64,000 nucleotides of DNA, from contig NZ_JARUJP010000007.1 in NCBI RefSeq assembly GCF_033659955.1, forward strand, positions 1 to 64,000, in the 5' to 3' direction. This DNA is from Clostridium_AM tanneri. Lineage in GTDB: Bacteria; Bacillota; Clostridia; Clostridiales; Clostridiaceae. Both the position numbers and the translations under genes were made by a program. Shown here in pieces: positions 34,322-43,457 of this stretch (position 1 is the first letter of the stretch; each line of letters starts with the position of its first letter). The notes below the pieces were generated by a model, which was not told the DNA's origin, made no database searches, and saw nothing but the letters and a program-made list of their open reading frames with translations.

Positions 34322-35260
34322 TTAATTTTTAAAACTAATTTCTAACTTTTGTTTAGCTGCATAAAGCTTATCCTTTTTTAGCTGTTCCACTAATTCATTT
34401 AGCGAATTAAACTTTTTCTCTTCTCTCATTCTTTCTAAAAAATACACCTTAATTTTTTCACCATAGATATTTTCATTGAAGTCTAATATATGAGTTTCAA
34501 TACTAAGTTTATTATCTTCTGTTGTTGGATTGTATCCTACATCTGTTATTCCTTTAAACATTCTTTTTTTATATTCAACTACAGTATAATAAACTCCTCC
34601 TCTTGGAAGAAGAAATTTCTTATCATAGTCAAGATTTACAGTAGGAAATCCTAAAGTTCTACCAAGCTGTTTTCCCTTTACAACTGCGCCTTCTATCATA
34701 AAAGGCCTTGTAAGAAGTTTATTAGCTTTTTTGATATCTCCTTCATCAGAAATGATGTTTCTTATAAATGAGCTACTTACTATATTCCCCTTAGACTTTA
34801 CAGGATCTATTACTTGAACAGTAAAGCCAAGATTCTTACTCATTTTCTTCAATAGTTCCACATCACCTTGATTTTTATATCCAAATCTATAGTTAAATCC
34901 AACGATTATTCCTTTGGCTTTGTAACTGCTTACCAAGTTAATTACAAAATCTTCTGGAGTCATTTTCATAAAGTCTTTATTAAAGTCTACCATGTTAATT
35001 ATATCCACACCTAGACTTTTTAATACATTTATCTTAGAATTATTATCCATAATAAGTTTAGGTGCTAATTCTGTGTTTATTGTCATTAGCGGATGATTTT
35101 TAAAGGTAAAAATCATACTTTTTGCGTTATTCTTTTTAGCCAACTTGATAGTCTTATTGATAAGACTCATATGTCCTATATGAAGTCCGTCGAAACTTCC
35201 TAAAGCGATATAGGTATCTTCTTCAAAACGTTGTTTAAAGCTATCTTCAATTATGACCAT
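34322..35260 (-). CDS. ribF: bifunctional riboflavin kinase / FAD synthetase
   Basis: About 312 residues. The N-terminal nucleotidyltransferase domain has ALGSFDGLHIGH (the HxGH site). The C-terminal kinase domain has GRTLGFPTVNLDYD and GITDVGYNPT. It converts riboflavin to FMN and then FAD. Start: ATG at 35258-35260 after AGAGGT, seven bases beyond the truB stop; a TTG two codons earlier is less likely. It is in the rimP-to-truB operon. Confidence 0.95.
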   Translation of the reverse strand: MVIIEDSFKQRFEEDTYIALGSFDGLHIGHMSLINKTIKLAKKNNAKSMIFTFKNHPLMTINTELAPKLIMDNNSKINVLKSLGVDIINMVDFNKDFMKMTPEDFVINLVSSYKAKGIIVGFNYRFGYKNQGDVELLKKMSKNLGFTVQVIDPVKSKGNIVSSSFIRNIISDEGDIKKANKLLTRPFMIEGAVVKGKQLGRTLGFPTVNLDYDKKFLLPRGGVYYTVVEYKKRMFKGITDVGYNPTTEDNKLSIETHILDFNENIYGEKIKVYFLERMREEKKFNSLNELVEQLKKDKLYAAKQKLEISFKN

Positions 35261-35266
35261 ATTCAA

Positions 35267-36148
35267 CTACCTCTGAACTAATAATTTTTCCATTTTAAAT
35301 CCAAAGTCACTCTTTTTTCCAATTCCAATAAACTCATTTTCTTCTATATATACTCTGTATAACTTATCCTTCTCTATTTTATCCAGCATATTAGGATCTT
35401 TTATGGTAACACCATTAAATATTAGTTTTTCATATCTCTCATCTACAATAATCTTAGGATAACTTTCTAAAGCTTTATCCATAGAAATTAAATACCCCTG
35501 AATGTTATCATTACTCAATTCTTCAAGTTCTACAGAATCAGAAATACTAAAATCCCCTGTTTGAACCCTTTGAAGATTCCACATAGTTCCCCCGCAATTT
35601 AACTTTTCTCCAATATCATAACAAAGACTTCTTATGTATGTACCTTTAGAGCATTTAACTAGAAAGTTTATATTGGGTAAATTCATTTCAAGTATTTCTA
35701 TATCATATATACTAATTTTTCTAGGTTTTCTCTCTATCTCTATACCTTTTCTTGCCAAGGAATATAGTCTTTCACCATTTACCTTTAAAGCAGAATACAT
35801 GGGAGGAATCTGATCTATTTCTCCTTGAAAACTTTTGATACAGTCTTCTACTTCTTCAATAGGCAAATTAACCTCTTTAGTTTTAAGAATTTGTCCTTCT
35901 CTGTCATAGGTATCAGTAGTAATACCAAGCTTTAACTCTACCTTGTAAATCTTATAATCATTCATTATATAGTCTACAAGTTTAGTTGCACGTCCTATAC
36001 AGATTGGTAGAACTCCAGATGCCTCTGGGTCAAGGGTACCGGTATGCCCTACTTTTTTGGTCTTAGCTATATTTTTTACTTTCCTTACAACATCAAAGGA
36101 TGACATCCCCGTAGGCTTATTAATATTCAATATTCCATCCATATTCAT
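35267..36148 (-). CDS. truB: tRNA pseudouridine(55) synthase
   Basis: About 293 residues. INKPTGMSSFDVVRKV, GHTGTLDPEASGVLP with the catalytic Asp, and the RNA-binding GTYIRSLCYDIG motif are all present. It makes pseudouridine 55 in the T loop of tRNA. Start: ATG at about 36148, or another two codons later; the site upstream is GGAAG. The gene is separated from nrnA by a long hairpin, while the rest of the operon is tightly packed. Confidence 0.95.
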   Translation of the reverse strand: MNMDGILNINKPTGMSSFDVVRKVKNIAKTKKVGHTGTLDPEASGVLPICIGRATKLVDYIMNDYKIYKVELKLGITTDTYDREGQILKTKEVNLPIEEVEDCIKSFQGEIDQIPPMYSALKVNGERLYSLARKGIEIERKPRKISIYDIEILEMNLPNINFLVKCSKGTYIRSLCYDIGEKLNCGGTMWNLQRVQTGDFSISDSVELEELSNDNIQGYLISMDKALESYPKIIVDERYEKLIFNGVTIKDPNMLDKIEKDKLYRVYIEENEFIGIGKKSDFGFKMEKLLVQR

Positions 36149-36180
36149 CAACACTTCTTCCAAAATTTTATATAGTAGCC

Positions 36181-36229
36181 TAGCCTCACATTGTTAACCT
36201 TTATATTAAAGATTAACTATATGAGGCTA
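36181..36229 (-). other. long hairpin between nrnA and truB
   Basis: Outer arms TAGCCTCA/TGAGGCTA are perfectly complementary, and inside them GTTAATCTTTA pairs with TAAAGGTTAAC with one wobble. The whole is about 49 bases and is not followed by a T run on the minus strand. It could be an RNA processing or attenuation site within the operon. Confidence 0.55.
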
Positions 36230-36277
36230 TTAAATAATTTTGCTAGGTATAGGCTAAATTGATAAAAGCCCACTCTA

Positions 36278-37240
36278 TTACTGTAATGCTTCTTCTAATT
36301 CCTTAATTATTAAGGTTTTAGCTTCTTCTACAGTTTTATTTTCCATAGCTAAACCAGAAGCTCTTACGTGTCCACCACCGTCGAATTTTTCCGCTATCTT
36401 TCTTACATCTACTATAGATTTTGCTCTCAAGCTTATCTTAACACCATTATCTTTTTCCTTTATAAGAGCAGTGGTTTCTACCGAGTCTATCTGCATTCCA
36501 ATATTTATAATATCAGAAGTGTCAGTATCTTCATCTACTCCGAGTTCAGAAAGCATTTCTTTTGTAATTATAAGAATACATATTTTATCATTTACTAATT
36601 GCAGCTTTTCGATTGCCTTACCATAGAGTTTGATTCTCTCAATTTTTTTGTTATCAAATACTCTTCTATGAATTTCACTGAAGTCAATTCCTACATTAAT
36701 TAAATCACCAGCTATAGTATGAGTAACTGAAGTTGTTCCTGAATACTTAAAGGACCCTGTATCTGTAATTAGGGATGTATAGAGACACTTAGCCATATCT
36801 TTATCTATTTCGATTCCCATAATGCGAAGCATTTGATAGACAATTTCTGCCATGGCAGACGCATTGGTATCAACATAGTTTAAATCTCCATATAACTCAT
36901 TGGTCATATGATGATCAATATTTATCAGCGTATACTCTCTGTCATCTAAGTTTAACTCTGCATTTATTCTTTTCCTATCTCCACAATCCAAGACTATGAC
37001 ACATTCGGTGTCCACTGATACTTTAGTGTTTTTGCCATCTATTAGTTCAGAGCAAGGTAAGAATTTGAAGCTTTCAGGGATTTCCTCCTTAGAAAGTATA
37101 TAAACTTCTTTACCTTTTTTGCGAAGTCCCTGCAGCAAAGCTAAAGAAGTTCCTAGTGAATCTCCATCTGGTGATGTATGGAAAGTAATAGCAATTCTAT
37201 TACTTTCCTTTATTTTTTTTAGAATATCATTCATTATCAT
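36278..37240 (-). CDS. nrnA: oligoribonuclease / pAp phosphatase NrnA
   Basis: 320 residues of the DHH-DHHA1 family. HTSPDGDSLGTSLAL supplies the first metal site, VLDCGD and INIDHHMTN the next, and GGGHVRASGLAM is the DHHA1 substrate motif. It removes nanoRNA of two to five nucleotides and dephosphorylates 3'-phosphoadenosine 5'-phosphate. It overlaps rbfA by 14 bases; start ATG with AAGGAG in the rbfA end. Confidence 0.93.
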   Translation of the reverse strand: MIMNDILKKIKESNRIAITFHTSPDGDSLGTSLALLQGLRKKGKEVYILSKEEIPESFKFLPCSELIDGKNTKVSVDTECVIVLDCGDRKRINAELNLDDREYTLINIDHHMTNELYGDLNYVDTNASAMAEIVYQMLRIMGIEIDKDMAKCLYTSLITDTGSFKYSGTTSVTHTIAGDLINVGIDFSEIHRRVFDNKKIERIKLYGKAIEKLQLVNDKICILIITKEMLSELGVDEDTDTSDIINIGMQIDSVETTALIKEKDNGVKISLRAKSIVDVRKIAEKFDGGGHVRASGLAMENKTVEEAKTLIIKELEEALQ

Positions 37241-37592
37241 GATGCTCTTTCTCCTTTATCTGATGTAAAAGGGCATCTATGTGCATACCTTGCTCTATGC
37301 TATTATCCAGCTCAACCAGTATTTCCGGCGTATATCTTAAATTCACTCTGTGACCAATTTCTCTTCTTATGAAACCAGAAGAGCTTCTTAGTGCATCTAA
37401 AGTGTTTTTCTTAGATTCATCATTTCCAAAAAGACTAACATATACTTTAGCATATCTAAGATCTTTTGTTACGTCTACTCTTGTAACACTGATCATAGCA
37501 CTAATTCTAGGATCTTTTATATCATCACGAATTATATTGCTTATTTCTTTTCTTATTTCTTCATTTATTCTATTATTTCTATATTTAGCCAT
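37227..37592 (-). CDS. rbfA: ribosome-binding factor A
   Basis: 121 residues of a single KH-like domain. RINEEIRKEISNIIRDDIKDPR at the start and DLRYAKVYVSLFG are diagnostic. It acts in late maturation of the 30S subunit at the 5' end of 16S rRNA. Start ATG after GGGGTGAG. It lies between infB and nrnA in the standard order. Confidence 0.95.
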   Translation of the reverse strand: MAKYRNNRINEEIRKEISNIIRDDIKDPRISAMISVTRVDVTKDLRYAKVYVSLFGNDESKKNTLDALRSSSGFIRREIGHRVNLRYTPEILVELDNSIEQGMHIDALLHQIKEKEHHDNE

Positions 37593-37638
37593 AAATTCTC
37601 ACCCCACGTTCGCATAAGCTGTGCTATATATATTTATC

Positions 37639-39726
37639 CTATAGTTCTTTTTTCTTTATTTCTTCCATAGTATAAGCCTCTACTATGTCGCCTTCTTTTA
37701 TATCATTAAATTTCTCAATTGAAAGTCCACACTCATAACCTGCTGCAACTTCCTTTGCATCATCCTTAAATCTCTTTAGAGAGGATAACTGAGATTCGAA
37801 TATTACTATACCATCTCTTATTACTCTCACACTGCTGTTTCTTGTAAGCTTTCCATCTAATATATAACATCCTGCTATAGTACCTACATTAGATATTTTA
37901 TATGTCTGTCTTATCTCAGCTTTTCCAAGAACTACTTCCTTGTATTCAGGTTCTAGCATTCCCACCATTGCAGCTTTAATATCATCAATTGCATTATATA
38001 TAATTCTATAAGTCTTTATATCTACAGCTTCTTTTTCTGCTGCTGAAACAGCATTACCATCAGGTCTAACATTGAAGCCTATAACTACAGCATTTGATGC
38101 AGCAGCAAGAGTAACATCTGTTTCTGTTATAGCACCAACTGCTCCATGTATAACTCTAACCTTAACTTCATCGTTAGATAACTTTTGAAGTGATTGTTTT
38201 AAAGCCTCTATAGAACCTTGAACATCTGCTTTAACAATTATGTTTAACTCTTTTACTTTTCCTTCTTTTATTTGGCTATATAAGTCTTCTAATGAAACCT
38301 TATGTGTTGATTGTAAGTATTCTTCTCTTACCTTATCTTTTCTCTTTTCTGCCATTTCTCTTGCAGTCTTTTCATCCTTAACTTCATGGAATCTATCACC
38401 TGCTGCCGGTACTTCTGAAAGTCCAAGTATCTCAACTGGTATAGAAGGTCCAGCTGATTTTATCTTCTTTCCTTTATCATCAAACATTGCTCTGATTCTT
38501 CCATAAGTTGTTCCTACTATTATAGAATCTCCTACATGCAGTGTACCATTTTGAACAAGTAGTGTAGCTACAGGTCCTCTTCCTTTATCTAACTTAGACT
38601 CTACTACTGTTCCTCTTGAGTTTCTGTTAGGATTAGCTTGTAACTCTTGCATTTCTGCTGTTAAAAGAACCATTTCAAGTAAAGTATCTATTCCTTCTTT
38701 AGTATGTGCAGATACTGGTACAGTTATAGTATCTCCACCCCAATCTTCTGCTATTAATCCATACTCAGTTAATTCTTGCTTAACTTTATCTGGATTTGCT
38801 CCTGCTCTATCAATTTTGTTTATAGCAACTATCATTGGAACATTAGCTGCTTTACAGTGATTTATAGCTTCTGCAGTTTGAGGCATTATTCCGTCATCTG
38901 CAGCAACAACTAGAATAACTATATCTGTAATCTGAGCACCTCTTGCTCTCATAGCAGTAAAGGCTTCGTGTCCTGGTGTATCTAGGAAAGTAATTGTCTC
39001 TCCATTGATATTTACAGTATAAGCACCAATATGCTGAGTGATTCCACCAGCTTCTGTTTCAGTAACCTTTGCTTTTCTTATAGCGTCTAGCAATGAAGTT
39101 TTACCGTGGTCAACGTGACCCATAACAGTTATTACTGGAGGTCTCTTTTGTAAATTAGTGTCTTCTATTTCATCGTCTTCTAGTTCTTCGTCTGTATCAA
39201 CTTCTGCTTCTTTTTTAACTACTAGTGCCTCAAACTTTTCTGCTAACTTTTCAGCAGTTTCAAAGTCTATTTCTTGGTTTATAGCAGCCATTACGCCCAT
39301 AAATATTAGCTGTTTTATAACCTCTGTAGAGGACTTTCCTAACTTTTCAGACAATTCTTTTACTGTAATTGTTTCGTCCATTTCTATTATTTTTTCTTCA
39401 ACATTGTTATCATTTGTTTCTCTCACACCATCACCATCATCATTCCTATTATTTTTGCCTTTATTTTTCTTACGGCTCTTTTTAGAAGCATCTACTACTA
39501 AATGCTCATATTTTTCTTTTATGTCTTCGCTTGATGTTTCTTTCTCTTCCTTGCTATCCTTTGCTTTTTCTGAAAAAAGTTCTTTTATCAATTCAGCATC
39601 TTCTTCTTCAATTACGCTCATGTGATTCTTCACTTCAATGCTAAACTCCTCTTGCAAAATAGCAATTAAGTCCTTACTTGATATTTCTAGTTCCTTAGCT
39701 AGTTCATAAACTCTTATTTTTGACAA
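37639..39726 (-). CDS. infB: translation initiation factor IF-2
   Basis: 695 residues. The start is TTG at 39724-39726, five bases after GGGGGTG, giving the family N terminus MSKIRVYELAKELEIS; the longer frame to 39768 would translate the Shine-Dalgarno sequence. A charged linker (about 60-110) precedes the second IF2-N domain, the GTPase (GHVDHGKTSLLD, DTPGHEAF, NKID) and the C-terminal fMet-tRNA-binding domains. The linker is short, as is common in clostridia. Confidence 0.97.
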   Translation of the reverse strand: MSKIRVYELAKELEISSKDLIAILQEEFSIEVKNHMSVIEEEDAELIKELFSEKAKDSKEEKETSSEDIKEKYEHLVVDASKKSRKKNKGKNNRNDDGDGVRETNDNNVEEKIIEMDETITVKELSEKLGKSSTEVIKQLIFMGVMAAINQEIDFETAEKLAEKFEALVVKKEAEVDTDEELEDDEIEDTNLQKRPPVITVMGHVDHGKTSLLDAIRKAKVTETEAGGITQHIGAYTVNINGETITFLDTPGHEAFTAMRARGAQITDIVILVVAADDGIMPQTAEAINHCKAANVPMIVAINKIDRAGANPDKVKQELTEYGLIAEDWGGDTITVPVSAHTKEGIDTLLEMVLLTAEMQELQANPNRNSRGTVVESKLDKGRGPVATLLVQNGTLHVGDSIIVGTTYGRIRAMFDDKGKKIKSAGPSIPVEILGLSEVPAAGDRFHEVKDEKTAREMAEKRKDKVREEYLQSTHKVSLEDLYSQIKEGKVKELNIIVKADVQGSIEALKQSLQKLSNDEVKVRVIHGAVGAITETDVTLAAASNAVVIGFNVRPDGNAVSAAEKEAVDIKTYRIIYNAIDDIKAAMVGMLEPEYKEVVLGKAEIRQTYKISNVGTIAGCYILDGKLTRNSSVRVIRDGIVIFESQLSSLKRFKDDAKEVAAGYECGLSIEKFNDIKEGDIVEAYTMEEIKKKEL

Positions 39727-39743
39727 ATCATTCACCCCCGAAA

Positions 39744-40058
39744 CTAAAGTTCTTCTTTTTCCTTCCATAAATGGAGTAGCCGTTCACTCATTTTCTTATC
39801 TGAAACACCTAAAATTTTTATTTCTGGCAATCCTAGTGCACCACCTAGTTCTTCTTTACTGTATCCGCGTAAAATAGGTACTTTATATCTATCACCGTAT
39901 AATAAAAATTTATCCACTGTATTTTCTGAAGCATCTGATGACATAACTATAAGATGAATGTTATTCCTTTTTATGGCATCCTCACATTTATTATAACCTT
40001 CTTGGAGCTTTCCTGCACGCTTAGTTAAACCTAGAAACTGAAGAAACTTATCTATCAT
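39744..40058 (-). CDS. ylxQ: L7Ae-family RNA-binding protein YlxQ
   Basis: 104 residues of the L7Ae/L30e fold: LGLTKRAGKLQEGYNKCEDAIK at the N terminus and IHLIVMSSDASENT in the middle. It is thought to bind kink-turn RNA. It overlaps the end of ylxR by 11 bases and precedes infB, as in B. subtilis. Its exact role is unknown. Confidence 0.9.
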   Translation of the reverse strand: MIDKFLQFLGLTKRAGKLQEGYNKCEDAIKRNNIHLIVMSSDASENTVDKFLLYGDRYKVPILRGYSKEELGGALGLPEIKILGVSDKKMSERLLHLWKEKEEL

Positions 40059-40317
40059 CTTGAATTTCTTCCTTTAATCTATTATAAATTTCATCACTTA
40101 TGCTCACTTCTAAGTTTCTTTGAAGTCTTTTTGCTTTAAAGGCTTTTTCTAAGCATTCAAGGTTTCTACATATATAGGCCCCTCTACCATTTTTCTTTCC
40201 TGTTAGGTCTACAGAAAGCTCTCCCTCTTTAGTTCTTACTACTCTTATGAGTTCTTTTTTAGGTTTCATTTCCATGCACCCTGTGCACATTCTCTGTGGT
40301 ACTTTTTTCACTTTCAT
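40048..40317 (-). CDS. ylxR: YlxR/RnpM RNA-binding protein (DUF448)
   Basis: 90 residues. RMCTGCMEMKPKKELIRVVR and KKNGRGAYICRNLECLEKA are the DUF448 signature. Recent work names the family RnpM, an RNase P modulator. Start: ATG at 40315-40317 after GGGGTGGTG; a longer frame reads into that site. It lies between nusA and ylxQ. Confidence 0.92.
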   Translation of the reverse strand: MKVKKVPQRMCTGCMEMKPKKELIRVVRTKEGELSVDLTGKKNGRGAYICRNLECLEKAFKAKRLQRNLEVSISDEIYNRLKEEIQDDR

Positions 40318-40340
40318 ATTAAACACCACCCCATCTAAAG

Positions 40341-41489
40341 TTAGATGTTTTCATCATCTTCTAACATTAGATCAATATCATTATCTTCTAATATTAGATC
40401 AACATCATTTTCTAACTTAGGTTCTTCTGATATTTTTCCTTCTTTTTCAGCCTGTGACTTACTCTTAATATCAATTTTCCAACCAGTTAATTTTGCAGCT
40501 AATCTTACGTTTTGACCTTCCTTACCTATTGCTAGGGAAAGCTGGTTATCGTCTACTATAACCTGAGCAAACTTATTGTTTTCATCTAAAGTTACGTCTA
40601 ACACCTTCGCTGGGCTTAATGCGTTAGCAATATAGTCCTCTGGTAACTTGCTCCACTTAATAATGTCTATCTTTTCATTTTTAAGTTCATTCACAATATT
40701 CTGTACTCTTACCCCTTTAGGACCTACACAAGCTCCCATTGGATCTACATTTTCATCATTAGAAGCTACAGCTATTTTAGTTCTAGACCCTGCTTCTCTA
40801 GCCACAGATTTAATTTCAACTGTACCATCAAATATTTCTGGCACCTCAAGCTCAAATAATCTCTTAATAAGCCCTGGATGAGTTCTAGAAATTACAATTT
40901 GTGCACCTTTGGTACCATTTTTAACTTCTACAATATATAACTTTATTTTATCGTTGAAAATATATCTCTCTCCTGGCATTTGTTCATTAGGACCAAGTAC
41001 TGCTTCAGTTTTTCCTAAGTCTACTAATACATTGTTTTTATCTTTTCTTATAATAGTTCCTGTAATTATATCATCTTCTTTTTCAGCAAAATCACTGTAT
41101 ATAATTCTTCTTTCTTCTTCTTTTATTCTTTGAATTACTACCTGTTTTGCTGCCTGTGCTGCAACTCTACCGAACTTTTTAGGAGTTACCTCTATACTTA
41201 CTATATCCTCTATGTCATAATTCGGATCTATATCTTTTGCTTCTTCAAGGCTTATTTCATTTACTTCATCAAAAACTTCTTCTACTACCTTCTTTTGAGA
41301 GTAAACATGAATTTCACCATTCTCTCTATTCATTGTAACCTTAACATTTTGGTTATTTCCACCATGATTTGCATAGTTTTTCTTATAGGCAGCAACTAAA
41401 GCATCTTCTATAGTAGTAAATAGTAGGTCCTCGCTGATACCTTTTTCCTTAACTATTTCTTTTAAGGCTTCTATAAATTCCTGATTCAT
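40341..41489 (-). CDS. nusA: transcription termination/antitermination factor NusA
   Basis: 382 residues: N-terminal RNA polymerase-binding domain (about 1-125), S1 (about 135-200) and two KH domains (about 230-345, with GPKGVRVQNIVNEL and IGKEGQNVRLAAKLTGW). The E. coli acidic repeats are missing, as usual in Firmicutes, but the tail carries two copies of a nine-residue acidic unit (NDVDLILED, NDIDLMLED) encoded by a 27-base tandem repeat. It starts at ATG after AGGGAGGG. Confidence 0.96.
   Translation of the reverse strand: MNQEFIEALKEIVKEKGISEDLLFTTIEDALVAAYKKNYANHGGNNQNVKVTMNRENGEIHVYSQKKVVEEVFDEVNEISLEEAKDIDPNYDIEDIVSIEVTPKKFGRVAAQAAKQVVIQRIKEEERRIIYSDFAEKEDDIITGTIIRKDKNNVLVDLGKTEAVLGPNEQMPGERYIFNDKIKLYIVEVKNGTKGAQIVISRTHPGLIKRLFELEVPEIFDGTVEIKSVAREAGSRTKIAVASNDENVDPMGACVGPKGVRVQNIVNELKNEKIDIIKWSKLPEDYIANALSPAKVLDVTLDENNKFAQVIVDDNQLSLAIGKEGQNVRLAAKLTGWKIDIKSKSQAEKEGKISEEPKLENDVDLILEDNDIDLMLEDDENI
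40356..40409. repeat. 27-bp tandem duplication at the 3' end of nusA
   Basis: Units 40356-40382 and 40383-40409 differ at only two of 27 positions. They keep the reading frame and lengthen the acidic tail of NusA by nine residues. Confidence 0.85.
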
Positions 41490-41507
41490 TTCCTAATATA
41501 CCCTCCC

Positions 41508-41972
41508 TTAAAGTTCGCCTTTCAAACTCACCCTTGAGACTTTATGTCTTGGAATAGAAATTTCTTCTTCCTCACTTTTAATTCTCAATTCTTCAGAGCT
41601 AAAGCCTAACAATTGTCCTTCAAACTTTTTCTTACCATTTAGAATGCCAGATAACTTTACTAAAATATTAGATCCAATATATCTTTCTAAATGTTTATCT
41701 GTGTAAAGTATTCTTTCTATTCCTGGTGAAGAAACTTCTAAATAATAACCTTCACTTATAGGATCTTCAACGTCAAGCATATCGCTTACAGCTCTACTTA
41801 CCTTCTCACAATCCTCTAGTGATATACCACCATTTTCTTTATCAATGTATATTCTAAAATAGTTTTCATTTCCTTCTCTTACAAACTCTAGATGATATAA
41901 TTCATAATTTAATTCTGTTACTATAGGTCCTACTAAATCTATAAGTTTATCAATTAAAGCATCTTTACTCAT
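41508..41972 (-). CDS. rimP: ribosome maturation factor RimP
   Basis: 154 residues: GPIVTELNYELYHLEFVREG and the motif LEVSSPGIERIL (about 80-91), with an SH3-like C-terminal part. It helps assemble the 30S subunit. Start: ATG at 41970-41972, eight bases after GGAGG; the GTG directly upstream is less well spaced. It is first in the nusA operon. The polymerase gene polC, which often precedes it in Firmicutes, is absent here. Confidence 0.94.
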   Translation of the reverse strand: MSKDALIDKLIDLVGPIVTELNYELYHLEFVREGNENYFRIYIDKENGGISLEDCEKVSRAVSDMLDVEDPISEGYYLEVSSPGIERILYTDKHLERYIGSNILVKLSGILNGKKKFEGQLLGFSSEELRIKSEEEEISIPRHKVSRVSLKGEL

Positions 41973-42069
41973 CACTATTACCTCCTTATCTATATATGTA
42001 TATATTCTGCAACTTTGAATAAAAAAATGACTTATTACAAGAACATTGCATAAAATATCAGGCTAATTT

Positions 42070-42095
42070 AAAAACGCAACTTTCGCTGCGTTTTT
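42070..42095. terminator. terminator upstream of rimP
   Basis: Nine-bp stem AAAAACGCA/TGCGTTTTT with an eight-base loop. A- and T-rich on either side, so it can end transcripts in both directions; it would end ispG read-through on the minus strand. Confidence 0.75.
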
Positions 42096-42107
42096 TAAAA
42101 ATAGAAA

Positions 42108-42127
42108 GAGCGGGCTCAAACCCACTC
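42108..42127 (-). terminator. second terminator downstream of ispG
   Basis: Minus-strand stem GAGTGGG/CCCGCTC (one G-T pair) with loop TTTGAG, followed by TTTCTATTTTT. It lies 12 bases before the next terminator. Confidence 0.75.
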
Positions 42128-42387
42128 CTCCCTGTTTCATAAACTTCTGTAGATTCACTAAAGCTATTTTAACATACTAGAATGGTTATTTCAAGAAAAA
42201 GTTAGCATATTAACAAAGCCATGGATTAGAGAGAGGTAACTAATTAGTCTTTAGAAGCCTATAAAGTCATCTAGATTAAACTTTTTTATCCTTCTTAGTT
42301 ATATTATTGCCCATTGAATGAAGTTCATTCATCATTCTACTTATATCCTTCCCACTTTTAATTCTTAACCCCTAATTTTTCTATTTA

Positions 42388-43437
42388 CTACATACTTTTT
42401 ATTTGTTCAATTAGTTCATCTACTAATTCTTCCTCTTTTACCTTTTTAACTATTTCACCTTTCTTAAAAATAAGACCTTCTCCTCTGCCACCAGCTATTC
42501 CTATATCTGCTTCTCTAGCTTCTCCTGGTCCATTTACTACACATCCCATTACAGCTACCTTTATATTTTTATTATAGTTTACAAGTCTTTTTTCCACCTC
42601 TTCTGCTATGCTTATTAAATCTATTTCAGTTCTTCCGCAGGTAGGGCATGAAATAAATTCTATCCCTTCATTTATATAGCAAAAGGTTTTTAAAATTTCT
42701 CGTCCTACTCTAACTTCTTCTACTGGGTTACCAGTTAAGGATACTCTTATAGTATCACCTATACCTTCCGCCAATAGGGTTCCTATACCTATACTAGATT
42801 TAATAGTTCCCCTCCAAATAGTCCCAGCCTCAGTGACCCCTAAATGAAGTGGATATTTTACTTCTTTAGAAATCATTCTGTAACTTTCTATCATCTGCTG
42901 AACATTAGAGGATTTTATTGATAGAACAATATCATCAAAGTTAACATTTTCTAGAATTCTAACATGTTCTAAGGCACTTTCTACTAGCGCTTCCGGACAC
43001 ACTCTACCGTACTTTTCTAATATATTTTTCTTAAGAGAACCAGAGTTAACTCCTATTCTTATAGGAATCCCCCTATCTTTTGCAGCCTTAGCTACTTCTC
43101 TCACTTTTTCTATACTACCAATGTTTCCTGGGTTTATCCTAAGTGCAGATACCCCATTTTCAATAGATTTTAGTGCTAATCTATAATCAAAATGGATGTC
43201 TGCTACTAATGGAATGTTTATGTGTTTCACTATTTCCTTTATAGATTCACAAGCACTCATATCTGGCACAGCGCACCTAATTATATGACAACCAGCTTCT
43301 TGAAGCTGAACAATTTGAGCAACAGTAGCTTCTGAATTTCTAGTATCTGTATTAGTCATAGACTGAACAGTAACTGGTGCATCGCCACCTATGTATGTAT
43401 TTCCCACTTTAATTTTTTTAGTTTTAACTCTACTCAC
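42388..43437 (-). CDS. ispG: (E)-4-hydroxy-3-methylbut-2-enyl-diphosphate synthase
   Basis: 349 residues. A TIM-barrel N-terminal part (GGDAPVTVQSMTNTDT at the start) is followed by a [4Fe-4S] domain with the cysteines in ISCPTCGRTE and VMGCVVNGPGEA. It catalyses the penultimate step of the MEP isoprenoid pathway; dxr, encoded in the same block, catalyses the first committed one. It is probably cotranscribed with rseP and dxr. Confidence 0.96.
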   Translation of the reverse strand: MSRVKTKKIKVGNTYIGGDAPVTVQSMTNTDTRNSEATVAQIVQLQEAGCHIIRCAVPDMSACESIKEIVKHINIPLVADIHFDYRLALKSIENGVSALRINPGNIGSIEKVREVAKAAKDRGIPIRIGVNSGSLKKNILEKYGRVCPEALVESALEHVRILENVNFDDIVLSIKSSNVQQMIESYRMISKEVKYPLHLGVTEAGTIWRGTIKSSIGIGTLLAEGIGDTIRVSLTGNPVEEVRVGREILKTFCYINEGIEFISCPTCGRTEIDLISIAEEVEKRLVNYNKNIKVAVMGCVVNGPGEAREADIGIAGGRGEGLIFKKGEIVKKVKEEELVDELIEQIKSM

Positions 43438-43457
43438 TTGTTACAACCCCTTTGCAG

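Larger units (their letters stand above)
41973..42387. other. intergenic region between ispG and rimP
   Basis: 415 bases with two terminators (42070-42095 and 42108-42127) but no supported gene. The rimP-nusA promoter should lie between about 41990 and 42065, where A+T-rich candidate elements occur but none is clear enough to call. A short open frame near 42278-42340 is listed as rejected. Confidence 0.6.

Noticed and set aside
39158..39625. 155-codon plus-strand frame rich in Ser and Phe
   Set aside because: It is the antisense of the charged N-terminal part of infB; composition is the mirror of Glu/Asp/Lys codons and there is no ribosome binding site.
42278..42340. Short minus-strand frame (MMNELHSMGNNITKKDKK) between ispG and rimP
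   Set aside because: Only about 19 codons from the first ATG, a weak Shine-Dalgarno sequence and no conservation evidence; kept only as a possible gene fragment.
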